Shown here in pieces: positions 53,392 to 61,724 of a stretch of DNA of 64,000 nucleotides (positions within the stretch are counted from its first letter, which is position 1; every line of letters begins with the position of its first letter). The stretch covers positions 124,001 through 188,000 of the forward strand of contig CBDFNK010000018.1 of NCBI GenBank assembly GCA_965250205.1, given 5' to 3'. A program made the position numbers and the translations under genes. The notes beneath the pieces are model-generated. The model was not told where the DNA came from. It saw only the letters and a program-made list of their open reading frames with translations, and did no database searches. This DNA is from JAHZKN01 sp965250205. GTDB taxonomy: Bacteria > Pseudomonadota > Alphaproteobacteria > Rhizobiales > Hyphomicrobiaceae.

Positions 53392-53768
53392 GCCAACAAC
53401 CCTCGTCCGACCCATAGGCCGACAAACAACGCCGCAATTGAAAGCACAACGGAACCACTTGCATATGCCAGCGCCAATCCCCAATCGCCACGCTCAACCA
53501 GGTTGGCAAAATCGAGTGAGAATGCGGAGAAGGTCGTAAAACCACCAAGCAGACCGGTTGCAAGAAAGGTTCTGGCATCCAGTGACCCTGAAAATCGCAA
53601 CGCAAAACTCGCGATAAGAAGCCCCATGGCCAGCGATCCGACGACGTTAACAAACACCGTGGCCCAAGGAAATGACGCACTGAGCAGTCGGCCAAAGCCG
53701 ACATTGACGAGGTGTCGGGCACCAGCTCCCAAAGCACCACCAGCGGCCGCCAAAAGTAAAAGTCTCAT
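53388..53768 (-). CDS. crcB: fluoride ion channel CrcB
   Basis: 126 residues with four membrane helices. Fluc channels export fluoride as dual-topology dimers. Signatures: GGALGAGARHLVN at the start, the GLLGGFTTFSAFSLD pore segment with its TTFS track, and a central Asn in TVFVNVVGSLAMG. Overlaps the downstream rluC start (ATGA). Co-occurrence with rluC is a known alphaproteobacterial order. No fluoride riboswitch was recognised upstream. Confidence 0.94.
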   Translation of the reverse strand: MRLLLLAAAGGALGAGARHLVNVGFGRLLSASFPWATVFVNVVGSLAMGLLIASFALRFSGSLDARTFLATGLLGGFTTFSAFSLDFANLVERGDWGLALAYASGSVVLSIAALFVGLWVGRGLLA

Positions 53769-53829
53769 AAGGTTTCAGTCTTTGTTATTGAAGTTGGGAC
53801 ACAACGCTTGTGTCTTCGGCACCATCGCA

Positions 53830-54072
53830 TCAGACATCATCGTCATCGTCATCTTTAGCAAACGGCGCACCAACCGCCCAACCAATCGTCCACCCGACAA
53901 TGAGGCCAACCAGATTTGTAGCCATAAAGCCCATTTGATTGACAGTTTCAGCGCTATCTGAACTTTCATAGTACTGCTGCAATGCCAGCCAGTTGGAAAC
54001 CGGACCGCTCAAGAACTTCATCGCCAGAACCGTCGTGACAATCGCAAAACCCATTGCAATCACATAACGCAT
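53830..54072 (-). CDS. small membrane protein with poly-Asp tail
   Basis: 80 residues from the ATG at 54072 (GGAAGGC about 10 bp upstream). Helices at about 3-22 and 50-70; a polar segment with QQYYESSDSAETVNQ between; ends in KDDDDDDV. It follows the Tae4-like gene by 63 bp on the same strand. It could be an immunity or accessory protein for that amidase, but it does not look like the known soluble periplasmic Tai4, and conservation is untested. Confidence 0.6.
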   Translation of the reverse strand: MRYVIAMGFAIVTTVLAMKFLSGPVSNWLALQQYYESSDSAETVNQMGFMATNLVGLIVGWTIGWAVGAPFAKDDDDDDV

Positions 54073-54135
54073 TTTATGCTTGCCTTCCTGATAATCTCGA
54101 GCCTGCCGGTGGGCCAACGCGCATTCTGCAGAATT

Positions 54136-54684
54136 CTATTTAACTTCCCAGAACCAGATTTCCCGTGCGCCCGCATAGTTCGAATAATAACCAAGCCAGG
54201 AAAACCATTCCATCAGCCATTTGGAAGATGAGCGATAGCCGTTCCAGATATCAATATGATCACCTGTTGGTTGTCGACCTTGTTCCCCGGAACGATGCCA
54301 ATAGTCCTGAATGAACATGATACCAGTACGCCCGAAAATCTTGGGATAAAAGTTCGCCACTTCATCGCCCTTGAACGTTTCACGCGGGCCGACACCTGCG
54401 ATACTGGCACGCTCAACAGCGCGGCCTAAAGCCGTGGCATTGATGAAGTGCATCTCAGAGCGGGGATGCACAGAACAATACGCGCACCCGGATATTTGCG
54501 ATGGCTGCACACCGGCACGACGCAACGCGACACCCATGCGGATGGCACATTGATTGGCAAACACCGGATAGCCTTTTTTGACCGGCTTGCCTTCCAGGTT
54601 GACGATATCCTTGGGCGCGATACATGGCGTCGACAAACTTTCGTTGATCGGATGACCGCGCCATAGATCTTTGAATTCAATCAT
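54136..54684 (-). CDS. Tae4-family peptidoglycan amidase (orphan)
   Basis: 182 residues from the ATG at 54684 (GGAGGAT upstream; an earlier ATG adds 11). The Tae4 type VI amidase effector pattern is present: FKDLWRGHP near the start, the catalytic Cys in FANQCAIRMGVALRRAGVQ, and the catalytic His in GDHIDIWNGYRS. No signal peptide. In known systems this NlpC/P60-like enzyme cuts the D-Glu-mDAP bond and is injected by T6SS. No T6SS gene or typical Tai4 immunity gene is visible in 64 kb, so it may be an orphan effector or a recruited cell-wall enzyme. Confidence 0.82.
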   Translation of the reverse strand: MIEFKDLWRGHPINESLSTPCIAPKDIVNLEGKPVKKGYPVFANQCAIRMGVALRRAGVQPSQISGCAYCSVHPRSEMHFINATALGRAVERASIAGVGPRETFKGDEVANFYPKIFGRTGIMFIQDYWHRSGEQGRQPTGDHIDIWNGYRSSSKWLMEWFSWLGYYSNYAGAREIWFWEVK

Positions 54685-54825
54685 CTTTGAAAATCCTCCA
54701 GCAAGGATACCCGGCACGCACCCGGCTACTCATTTTCATCTGCGATTATAGGCGGCTCCAGGCATCGTTACCAGCACCTTGGACGTTGAGCTGGGAGCCC
54801 AAAGAGCACCCTAAAGTGAACCTCC

Positions 54826-56139
54826 TCAGCCCTGTTTTTTCCGCCTTAAACCCTGCCAATAGCTGAGGCGCTTACGTAGTTCACGCTCAAATCCACGTTC
54901 TGGGGGGTTATAGTATAAAGGCCGCTCCGCCATTTTATCGGGGAAATAATTTTGACCGGAAAAACCATCCTCAGTGTCGTGGTCATATTCGTAACCATCC
55001 CCAAAGCCTTGATCTTCCATCAACTGGGTTGGCGCGTTGAGGATGATCGCGGGCGGCGACAGGCTGCCAGCGGATTTTGCGGCCTGCATGGCAGATTTAT
55101 ATGCGATGTAGGCGGCATTTGATTTCGGCGCTGTCGCCAAATAGATGGTGGCCTGGGCAAGCGCCAGTTCGCCTTCAGGAGATCCCAAGAATTCAAAACT
55201 GTCTTTTGCCGCGATGGCTTGACTTAACGCAGTTGGGTCGGCAAGGCCGATATCTTCAACCGCCATACGCACCAAGCGGCGAGCAATAAACAAGCGGTTT
55301 TCACCACCATCCAGCATCCGGCACAACCAATACAAAGCCGCGTCAGGATCAGATCCGCGGACAGATTTATGCAACGCAGAAATTAGATTGTAGTGCCCGT
55401 CACGACCTTTGTCGTAAATTGGTGCGCGCCGCTGAACCAGTGTTGTTAAAGCAGCGCGATCAAGATCTTTGCCACCTGCCTTGACGGTCGCGAACACTTC
55501 TTCAATCAGATTTATCATAGCGCGGCCATCGCCATCGGCCATGCCCTTCAACGCTTGTCGCGCATCTTCATCAAGGGGAAGAGTGCGACCCTCCTCTCGT
55601 GCCGCACGCGCAAAAATCAAATCAAGTGCCGCATCATCAAGACGATTGAGCATCAACACTTGGCCACGCGAGAGGACAGCTGCGTTGAGTTCAAATGATG
55701 GGTTCTCTGTCGTGGCCCCAACTAACGTGATCGTGCCATCTTCCATATGCGGCAGGAAACTATCCTGTTGTGAACGATTGAAGCGGTGGATCTCATCAAT
55801 AAACAACAGTGTGCCTTGACCCTGTTCACGGCGGGCTTTGGCGCGATCAAAGGCCTTGCGTAAATCTTGGACACCCGAAAAGATCGCCGATAATTGTTCG
55901 AATTCGAGCGCAGTTTCATGGGCCAGTAGGCGCGCGATCGTTGTCTTGCCGCAACCAGGTGGTCCCCATAAAATAATGCTCGGCACGCGGCCTGCTTCAA
56001 GCATGCGTGTCAGCGTTCCATCTTTGCCAACAAGATGGTCTTGCCCCACCACCTCACCCAGCGTTTGCGGACGCAGGCGATCAGCCAGCGGACGGGGCGC
56101 GGTGCTTTCTAAGTTTGCAGCTTCGAAAAGGTTGCTCAT
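54826..56139 (-). CDS. rarA: replication-associated recombination ATPase RarA (MgsA)
   Basis: 437 residues. AAA+ ATPase acting at stalled replication forks. Walker A WGPPGCGKTTIARLL, Walker B LLFIDEIHRFN, sensor I VGATTENPSFELN, then the C-terminal tetramerisation domain with SALHKSVRGSDPDAALYW and the conserved GDGYEYDHDTEDGFSGQ region. The ATG at 56139 is preceded by a tandem GGTTGCTCATA duplication that repeats the start. Usual neighbour of degP-type genes in alphaproteobacteria. Confidence 0.95.
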   Translation of the reverse strand: MSNLFEAANLESTAPRPLADRLRPQTLGEVVGQDHLVGKDGTLTRMLEAGRVPSIILWGPPGCGKTTIARLLAHETALEFEQLSAIFSGVQDLRKAFDRAKARREQGQGTLLFIDEIHRFNRSQQDSFLPHMEDGTITLVGATTENPSFELNAAVLSRGQVLMLNRLDDAALDLIFARAAREEGRTLPLDEDARQALKGMADGDGRAMINLIEEVFATVKAGGKDLDRAALTTLVQRRAPIYDKGRDGHYNLISALHKSVRGSDPDAALYWLCRMLDGGENRLFIARRLVRMAVEDIGLADPTALSQAIAAKDSFEFLGSPEGELALAQATIYLATAPKSNAAYIAYKSAMQAAKSAGSLSPPAIILNAPTQLMEDQGFGDGYEYDHDTEDGFSGQNYFPDKMAERPLYYNPPERGFERELRKRLSYWQGLRRKKQG

Positions 56140-56153
56140 ATTGGTTGCTCATA

Positions 56154-56225
56154 GACGCCGAGATTGGGACGCCGAGATTGGGACGCCGAGATTGGGACGC
56201 CAAAGATCGGGACGCCAAAGATCGG
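56154..56225. repeat. five tandem 14-15-bp GACGCC units upstream of rarA
   Basis: Three units GACGCCGAGATTGG are followed by two GACGCCAAAGATCGG. They end 14 bp before the rarA start, in its 5' leader on the minus strand. Array length could affect rarA expression by slippage (inference). Confidence 0.92.
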
Positions 56226-56358
56226 GTGGTCATGTGGCGACCACATCCGGGCCTCGCATACCATGCATAGGCAATGACGGCGAGGCCCTCAGCGCGCGAT
56301 CAACAGGCGAGCAGCCTTAAACGGCACACCTGGATCAAGGGGGCTGAGACGTGACCGT

Positions 56359-56502
56359 CTAGATCAACCTGCGAAAAGTTGGGTTCGACTTTGAGCAGAT
56401 AAGTTGATCGCCAGTCATGAGAATGAGTCATGAGATAGAGCCATCAGATAGAGCGTCGAGCAAATAGCATCGCTGGCACGAGATAAAGGCTCGACGCTCT
56501 AG
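56359..56502 (-). repeat. CTAG-bounded dispersed repeat, copy E
   Basis: 144 bp, reversed relative to copies A-D: CTAGATCAACCTGCG at the left, CGACGCTCTAG at the right, with the same internal blocks on the minus strand. It lies 21 bp after the stop of the DegP gene. Confidence 0.88.
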
Positions 56503-56523
56503 ATTAGGCGTGCATGAAGCAGG

Positions 56524-57966
56524 CTATCCGGAAACACGCAAATGGAGGATTCGACCCTTCCGATTGACGCCAATATTCCAATATCGCCGCTTTTGATTCA
56601 GTGCTTGGCTCAGGTCTTCAAGGCCAGAAATTTTGCGACGGCCGACTTCAAAAATCACATCACCCTTACGAAAGCGATATTGGGCTGCGATTGAACGGGG
56701 AAGGACTTTGAGGACTACGACCCCACGTTCATCTTCCAAATCCATCTCTTCTACAAAACCACCTGTAATATTCGCCACCGTCAACCCATCAAGCGGGTGA
56801 TCACCAAGTAACTCTTCGATATCAGAGGCCTGAGGTCCTGGCGCCGCGCGCAGGGCAAGGCTGAGTGTCTTTCGTTTGCCGCGACGTAAAACCTCGACAG
56901 GTGCGCTCTGACCAACACCAATCGTCGTCAAACGATAAAGAACACTACGTTCATCGCGGACTTCAAAATTGCCAACGCGGGTGATCACATCACCCAACTC
57001 AAAGCCTGCTTGAACCGCAGGTCCGCCGTCGAACAAGCGAACAACATAAGCGCCTGAAATGCGGTCAAGGCCAAGCGCATCGGCGACGTCTCGGGTCACA
57101 GATTCAAGCTTGGCTCCAAGCCAAGGCCGCTTAATCTTTTTGCCAGCAAGTGCACCATCTAAATAGACGCGGATCAAATTTGAAGGAATGGCAAAGCCAA
57201 TGCCATGCGACCCCCCGGTCTTGGAAAAGATCATTGTGTTGATACCGATCACATCACCTTCAACATCAACCAACGCGCCGCCAGAGTTGCCAGGATTTAT
57301 GGCGGCATCGGTTTGAATGAAGACTTGTTGATCCGAGCGGCCGACTCCAGTGCGTACAAGCGCTGACACAATGCCACTGGTCACCGTTTGACCAACACCA
57401 AACGGATTGCCGATTGCAAGGACGAGATCGCCAACTTCAAGTTCATCTGAATCACCAAGGCGTAGACTTGGAAACGTCTCGCCATTTGAATTGATCTTCA
57501 AAATAGCGATATCGGTTTTTTCATCTTGGGTGAGGATGGTGGCGTCAAACTCGCGTTGATCTGAGAGCGCAACGCGGATTTCAGTTTTGCCACTGCTTTT
57601 TACAACATGGGTATTAGTGACGATGATACCTTCAGGGCTAACGATAACACCTGAACCGAGAGAATTTTGATAGCGCTCGGACGGGCGGCCTGCCCGATCA
57701 CCGAAGAAGTGTCGAAAAAACGGATCGTTGGCAAAGGGTGAGCGGAAGGTGCGCACACGCTTGCGCACATAGACGTTCACAACAGCCGGTGCGGCGGTGC
57801 GTACAATTGGTGCAAATGACTGACGGATTGCTTCACGCGAGGTTGGTGCAACACGCTTTTGGGCTGCAGCCGGGGTCATCAAGGGTGCAGCAACCACAAC
57901 TGCTGTCAGGCCCATGCCAACGACGACTAATGCACCTTTGCCCCACGCTGATGCGATACCAATCAT
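56524..57966 (-). CDS. Do-like periplasmic serine protease (DegP/HtrA)
   Basis: 480 residues from the ATG at 57966. Signal or anchor helix (about 10-32, ending PAAA), then a trypsin-like domain (about 55-270) with catalytic His in IIVTNTHVVKSSG, Asp in TDIAILKIN and Ser in INPGNSGGALVD. Two PDZ domains (about 275-370 and 385-475) follow. Degrades or refolds misfolded envelope proteins. Upstream lies the rplQ terminator, so it has its own promoter. Confidence 0.95.
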   Translation of the reverse strand: MIGIASAWGKGALVVVGMGLTAVVVAAPLMTPAAAQKRVAPTSREAIRQSFAPIVRTAAPAVVNVYVRKRVRTFRSPFANDPFFRHFFGDRAGRPSERYQNSLGSGVIVSPEGIIVTNTHVVKSSGKTEIRVALSDQREFDATILTQDEKTDIAILKINSNGETFPSLRLGDSDELEVGDLVLAIGNPFGVGQTVTSGIVSALVRTGVGRSDQQVFIQTDAAINPGNSGGALVDVEGDVIGINTMIFSKTGGSHGIGFAIPSNLIRVYLDGALAGKKIKRPWLGAKLESVTRDVADALGLDRISGAYVVRLFDGGPAVQAGFELGDVITRVGNFEVRDERSVLYRLTTIGVGQSAPVEVLRRGKRKTLSLALRAAPGPQASDIEELLGDHPLDGLTVANITGGFVEEMDLEDERGVVVLKVLPRSIAAQYRFRKGDVIFEVGRRKISGLEDLSQALNQKRRYWNIGVNRKGRILHLRVSG

Positions 57967-58071
57967 CTCATTCAATCTCCAAGATTCACTTGTCACCGGC
58001 CCTATCTACACAGGCCGAAGGCTCGCCACTGAGTGAAGCGATACTATGGCATGAACATGAACGCACGAAGC

Positions 58072-58110
58072 AAAAACCCTCGCAAGCGCTTGAGCACTGC
58101 GAGGGTTTTT
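58072..58110. terminator. bidirectional terminator downstream of rplQ
   Basis: AAAAACCCTCGCA and TGCGAGGGTTTTT form a perfect 13-bp stem with a 13-base loop. It ends the ribosomal-protein operon after rplQ. Confidence 0.9.
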
Positions 58111-58144
58111 GAAGAACTTATAATGGTAGGGCTGCGCGCGAAGC

Positions 58145-58600
58145 CTATACGGCACCTGGAGGCGGTGGAACATCTGCGTTTTGTTCCTGCTCAGCCAGAT
58201 ATTCGGCATGGCGTGCGCGATCTTCAGCTCCCTTTACGCTTTCGTCCCGATCAACCAGCTCAATGACGGCACGCGGCGCGCTATCACCGTAACGAAAACC
58301 AGCTCTGAGAACACGCGTGTAGCCACCGTTGCGATCTTTGTAGCGATCAGCCAGCGTATCAAACAGCTTTTTGACCATGTCGTCATCGCGCAGACGCGCA
58401 GCTGCGATACGGCGTGAATTCAAATCACCCTTTTTGGCAAGCGTAATGTACTTGTCCATCACACGGCGCAAATCTTTCGCCTTGTGTAGTGTGGTGACGA
58501 TTTGTTCGTGACGAATAAGAGCGGCAGCCATGTTGGAAAACATCGCCTGGCGGTGGCCACTATCGCGGCTAAAGCGCCGTCCGGCCTTTCGGTGCATCAT
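58145..58600 (-). CDS. rplQ: 50S ribosomal protein L17
   Basis: 151 residues; core L17 (about 1-118) begins MMHRKAGRRFSRDSGHRQAM and carries the conserved NMAAALIRHEQIVTTLHKAK and RNGGYTRVLRAGFRYGD. A C-terminal acidic/Pro extension (AEQEQNADVPPPPGAV) is common in alphaproteobacteria. Last gene of the operon, 229 bp after rpoA with a repeat in between. Confidence 0.97.
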   Translation of the reverse strand: MMHRKAGRRFSRDSGHRQAMFSNMAAALIRHEQIVTTLHKAKDLRRVMDKYITLAKKGDLNSRRIAAARLRDDDMVKKLFDTLADRYKDRNGGYTRVLRAGFRYGDSAPRAVIELVDRDESVKGAEDRARHAEYLAEQEQNADVPPPPGAV

Positions 58601-58703
58601 TGGTCTAACCCTTTCGTTGTTGAATGCGCCGTTCTGTGGCGACGCTTATGTGGCGCACGTTCGAGCGTGCTTAGTTCAAAAAAACTTATCGCGTTAAGAA
58701 GAC

Positions 58704-58833
58704 CTAGAGCGTCGCGCCTTTTCTCGTACCAGCGAAGCTGTTTGCTCAACGCTCTATCCCATGGCTCTATCTCAGATTTGGCGATCAACTTATCTGCTCA
58801 AAGTCGAACCCAACTTTTGGCAGGTTGATCTAG
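58704..58833 (+). repeat. CTAG-bounded dispersed repeat, copy A, between rpoA and rplQ
   Basis: 130 bp from CTAGAGCGTCGCGCC to GGTTGATCTAG, the cleanest full-length copy. Blocks: CGCGCCTTTTCTCGTACC, CAACGCTCTATCCCAT, GCGATCAACTTATCTGCTC and the hairpin AAAGT/ACTTTT. The right-hand CTAG (58830-58833) contains the rpoA stop codon. The element lies inside the ribosomal operon transcript. Confidence 0.9.
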
Positions 58834-59858
58834 TACTGGTCCTCAAAGCGCTTGGCCAACTCTTCAATGTTGTCGGGCGGCCAATTTGGTACTTCCATGC
58901 CAAGGTGCAGACCCATTCCGGCCAGCACTTCTTTGATCTCGTTGAGTGACTTGCGCCCGAAGTTTGGCGTTCTCAACATTTCAGACTCTGTCTTCTGAAT
59001 GAGATCACCAATGTAAACGATGTTGTCGTTCTTGAGGCAGTTGGCCGAGCGCACAGAGAGCTCCAGCTCGTCGACTTTTTTAAGCAATGCCGCATTGAAG
59101 GAAAGCTCGGGGTGTTCCTGCTCTTCTTCAGGTTTCTTCGGCTCTTCAAAGTTAATGAAGACAGCGAGTTGATCTTGCAGAATGCGGGCGGCCAGCGCGA
59201 CGGAATCTTCAGCCGTGATTGAGCCGTCGGTTTCAACCGTCATTGTCAGCTTGTCATAGTCAAGGATCTGACCCTCACGCGTGTTCTCAACTTTGTAAGA
59301 TACCTTCTTAACTGGCGAATAGAGGCAATCAATGGGGATCATTCCAATCGGTGCATCTTCTGCACGGTTGCGGTCTGCTGCAACGTAACCCTTGCCCATG
59401 TCAGCTGTGAATTCAACGCGGATAGACGCGCCTTGATCCAAGTGGCAGAGCACATGCTCAGGGTTGAGGATTTCAACTTCAGAGCCGCACTCGATGTCGC
59501 CTGCTGTTACCGGGCCCGCGCCTTCTTTCTTGAGCACCATACGCTTGGTGCCTTCCGAGTGAATGCGGATCGCGATCTCTTTGATGTTGAGAATAATGTT
59601 GGTGACATCTTCTCTGACACCTGGGATCGAAGAAAACTCGTGCAGCACACCGTCAATTTGAACGGTCTTAATGGCGGCGCCTTGCAGAGATGACAGCAAA
59701 ACGCGGCGAAGCGCATTGCCAAGTGTCATACCAAAACCGCGCTCAAGCGGTTCGGCGACAACAGTTGCAACACGACGCGCGTCGCGCCCTGATGCAATAT
59801 CAAGCTTGGATGGCTTGATTAGGTCTTGCCAGTTTTTTTGAAGAACGTTGTTTGTCAC
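58830..59858 (-). CDS. rpoA: RNA polymerase alpha subunit
   Basis: 342 residues from a GTG at 59858, preceded by GAGACGAGG; this starts the protein at MTNNVLQKNWQDLIKP as in relatives, whereas the ATG at 59909 adds 17 residues before it. N-terminal dimerisation domain (about 20-245; GFGMTLGNALRRVLLSSLQG), linker, and alpha-CTD (about 265-330; SVRSANCLKNDNIVYIGDL). The TAG stop is within a CTAG-bounded repeat. Downstream of rpsK, as in all alphaproteobacteria. Confidence 0.98.
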   Translation of the reverse strand: MTNNVLQKNWQDLIKPSKLDIASGRDARRVATVVAEPLERGFGMTLGNALRRVLLSSLQGAAIKTVQIDGVLHEFSSIPGVREDVTNIILNIKEIAIRIHSEGTKRMVLKKEGAGPVTAGDIECGSEVEILNPEHVLCHLDQGASIRVEFTADMGKGYVAADRNRAEDAPIGMIPIDCLYSPVKKVSYKVENTREGQILDYDKLTMTVETDGSITAEDSVALAARILQDQLAVFINFEEPKKPEEEQEHPELSFNAALLKKVDELELSVRSANCLKNDNIVYIGDLIQKTESEMLRTPNFGRKSLNEIKEVLAGMGLHLGMEVPNWPPDNIEELAKRFEDQY

Positions 59859-59987
59859 GCTGTGCCTCGTCTCATTTTGCCCGCTAGCGCCTGGTGTTTG
59901 GCGCCCCATGGCTCGTTCAGAGCCGTATTCAAATGTTGGTCAGTTGCAGATAAATCGTCATCGCACCAACAAGCCAACGAAGCGTCG

Positions 59988-60383
59988 CTAAACCCGGCGG
60001 CGCTTTCTTGGCCGACACCCGTTATGTGGGATCGGCGTAACATCTCGAATGCTGGTGATTTGGAAGCCAACAGCCTGCAACGCACGCAGCGCGCTTTCGC
60101 GGCCAGAACCTGGGCCGCATACTTCCACTTCCAAAATTTTCATGCCGTGCTCTTGCGCTTTCTTACCGGCGTCTTCAGCAGCCATCTGAGCAGCAAACGG
60201 CGTTGATTTACGTGAGCCTTTAAAACCCATCACACCTGCAGATGACCAGGCCAGCGCATTACCCTGCGCATCCGTAATTGTGATCATCGTGTTGTTGAAC
60301 GTTGCATTGACGTGCGCAATGCCTGACGTGATATTTTTCTTTTCACGCCGACGGGCACGGCCTCGGTTTGCATCTTTGGCCAT
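59988..60383 (-). CDS. rpsK: 30S ribosomal protein S11
   Basis: 131 residues from MAKDANRGRARRR (the ATG at 60389 adds two). Conserved core NITSGIAHVNATFNNTMITI, SSAGVMGFKGSRKSTPFAAQ and the C-terminal RDVTPIPHNGCRPRKRRRV. Platform protein of the small subunit. Operon order rpsM-rpsK-rpoA is intact. Confidence 0.98.
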   Translation of the reverse strand: MAKDANRGRARRREKKNITSGIAHVNATFNNTMITITDAQGNALAWSSAGVMGFKGSRKSTPFAAQMAAEDAGKKAQEHGMKILEVEVCGPGSGRESALRALQAVGFQITSIRDVTPIPHNGCRPRKRRRV

Positions 60384-60484
60384 TCTCAAAAACTCCTAAA
60401 CCCTGTCGGCTGGAAGCAGGGCGTTTGTTCAAAGTCTGTAGTCCGCCAGATCCGCACACATGACGGTTGGCATAAATCTTAAAG

Positions 60485-60856
60485 TTAGGCTTTCTTCTTG
60501 CCTGCAATCGCTTTTGCCGGACCCTTACGCGTGCGCGCGTTGGTGTGGGTGCGCTGACCGCGTACGGGCAACCCTTTGCGGTGGCGCAAACCACGATAGC
60601 AACCCAGATCCATCAGACGCTTGATGTTCATTGCTGTGTCACGGCGCAGATCACCTTCAACCTTGTAATCCCGGTCAATGGTCTCGCGCACTTGAAGCAC
60701 TTCGGCGTCAGACAATTCATTGACGCGGCGTTCACGCGGAACGCCAACTTTTTCGCAAATTTCTTTCGCGAATTTCGGGCCGATCCCATGGATGTATTGA
60801 AGCGCAATTTCTACACGCTTCTGGGTCGGAATATTCACACCTGCAATACGGGCCAC
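60485..60856 (-). CDS. rpsM: 30S ribosomal protein S13
   Basis: 123 residues, normal length. MARIAGVNIPTQKRVEIALQ at the start, the central RETIDRDYKVEGDLRRDT, and the C-terminal GLRHRKGLPVRGQRTHTNAR with the basic tail that reaches the decoding region. About 200 bp downstream of adk. Confidence 0.98.
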   Translation of the reverse strand: MARIAGVNIPTQKRVEIALQYIHGIGPKFAKEICEKVGVPRERRVNELSDAEVLQVRETIDRDYKVEGDLRRDTAMNIKRLMDLGCYRGLRHRKGLPVRGQRTHTNARTRKGPAKAIAGKKKA

Positions 60857-61064
60857 GTCTGTCTCCTCGCGCCTATGTCAGCTTTAAGCCTGGACCGGTG
60901 TCCCGGGCTTCACGATCCGTTCCGTTCTCCACGAGCCAATGCGCGACAGTCCTGCCCTCCAAAGTGGTGATCCACTGTGGAGCGGCACTATCGCGAGCGC
61001 ATTTTGAAAACGCCCTTGTTTAGCCCGCCTATGTATCTCCGTCAACCTCATGATGTATAAGGAT

Positions 61065-61724
61065 TTAAGCCTTTTGAATTTCGTCTAAAACAGCGCCAAT
61101 CTGGCTCGAAACGCCGTCAATCGAGGCCATGCCATCAACGGCCCTGAGCTTATTCTTCGCAAAGTAGTAGCCAATCAGAGGCGCCGTCTCGCGGTAATAC
61201 GCCATCAGGCGGCTTTTGACCGTTTCTTCGTTGTCGTCGGCCCGGCGCGTAAAGTCACTTTTGCCGCACTTGTCGCAGACGCCTTCTGTTTTGGGCTGTT
61301 GGAATGCATCGTGGTAGCCAGCGCCACAATTAGAGCAGCTGAAGCGGCCGACAATGCGTTCCACCATGGCGCTGTCATCAACCTTCATTTCGATAACGGC
61401 ATCCATGGTTTTCCCGTTGTCCTGCAGAAGCGTGTCGAGGCCGACCGCTTGAGCCAGTGTGCGCGGAAAGCCATCAAGGATAAAACCATTAGCGCAATCA
61501 GGTTCTTTGATCCGATCCGCAATGATGCCGATCACGATATCATCAGAAACGAGGCCACCAGCTTCCATCACCGCTTTGGCTTTCAAACCGATCGCGCTAC
61601 CGGCTTTGACAGCGGCGCGCAGCATCTCACCTGTTGAAAGCTGAACCAAGCCTTGGGCATCAGCCAGCTTTTGAGACTGCGTGCCTTTGCCAGCCCCTGG
61701 CGGCCCAAGAAGAATTAGGTTCAT
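61065..61724 (-). CDS. adk: adenylate kinase
   Basis: Interconverts AMP+ATP and 2 ADP. 219 residues with P-loop ILLGPPGAGKGTQSQKLADA, NMP-binding and LID regions. The LID carries a zinc-type CSNCGAGYH...CDKCG set (four Cys), as in many alphaproteobacteria. The ATG overlaps the secY stop (ATGA). Conserved secY-adk-rpsM order. Confidence 0.98.
   Translation of the reverse strand: MNLILLGPPGAGKGTQSQKLADAQGLVQLSTGEMLRAAVKAGSAIGLKAKAVMEAGGLVSDDIVIGIIADRIKEPDCANGFILDGFPRTLAQAVGLDTLLQDNGKTMDAVIEMKVDDSAMVERIVGRFSCSNCGAGYHDAFQQPKTEGVCDKCGKSDFTRRADDNEETVKSRLMAYYRETAPLIGYYFAKNKLRAVDGMASIDGVSSQIGAVLDEIQKA

Larger units (their letters stand above)
56140..56523. other. intergenic region with tandem repeat and CTAG element
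   Basis: About 380 bp between rarA and the DegP gene, both on the minus strand. It contains a 14/15-bp tandem array and CTAG-bounded copy E. No gene. Confidence 0.5.
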
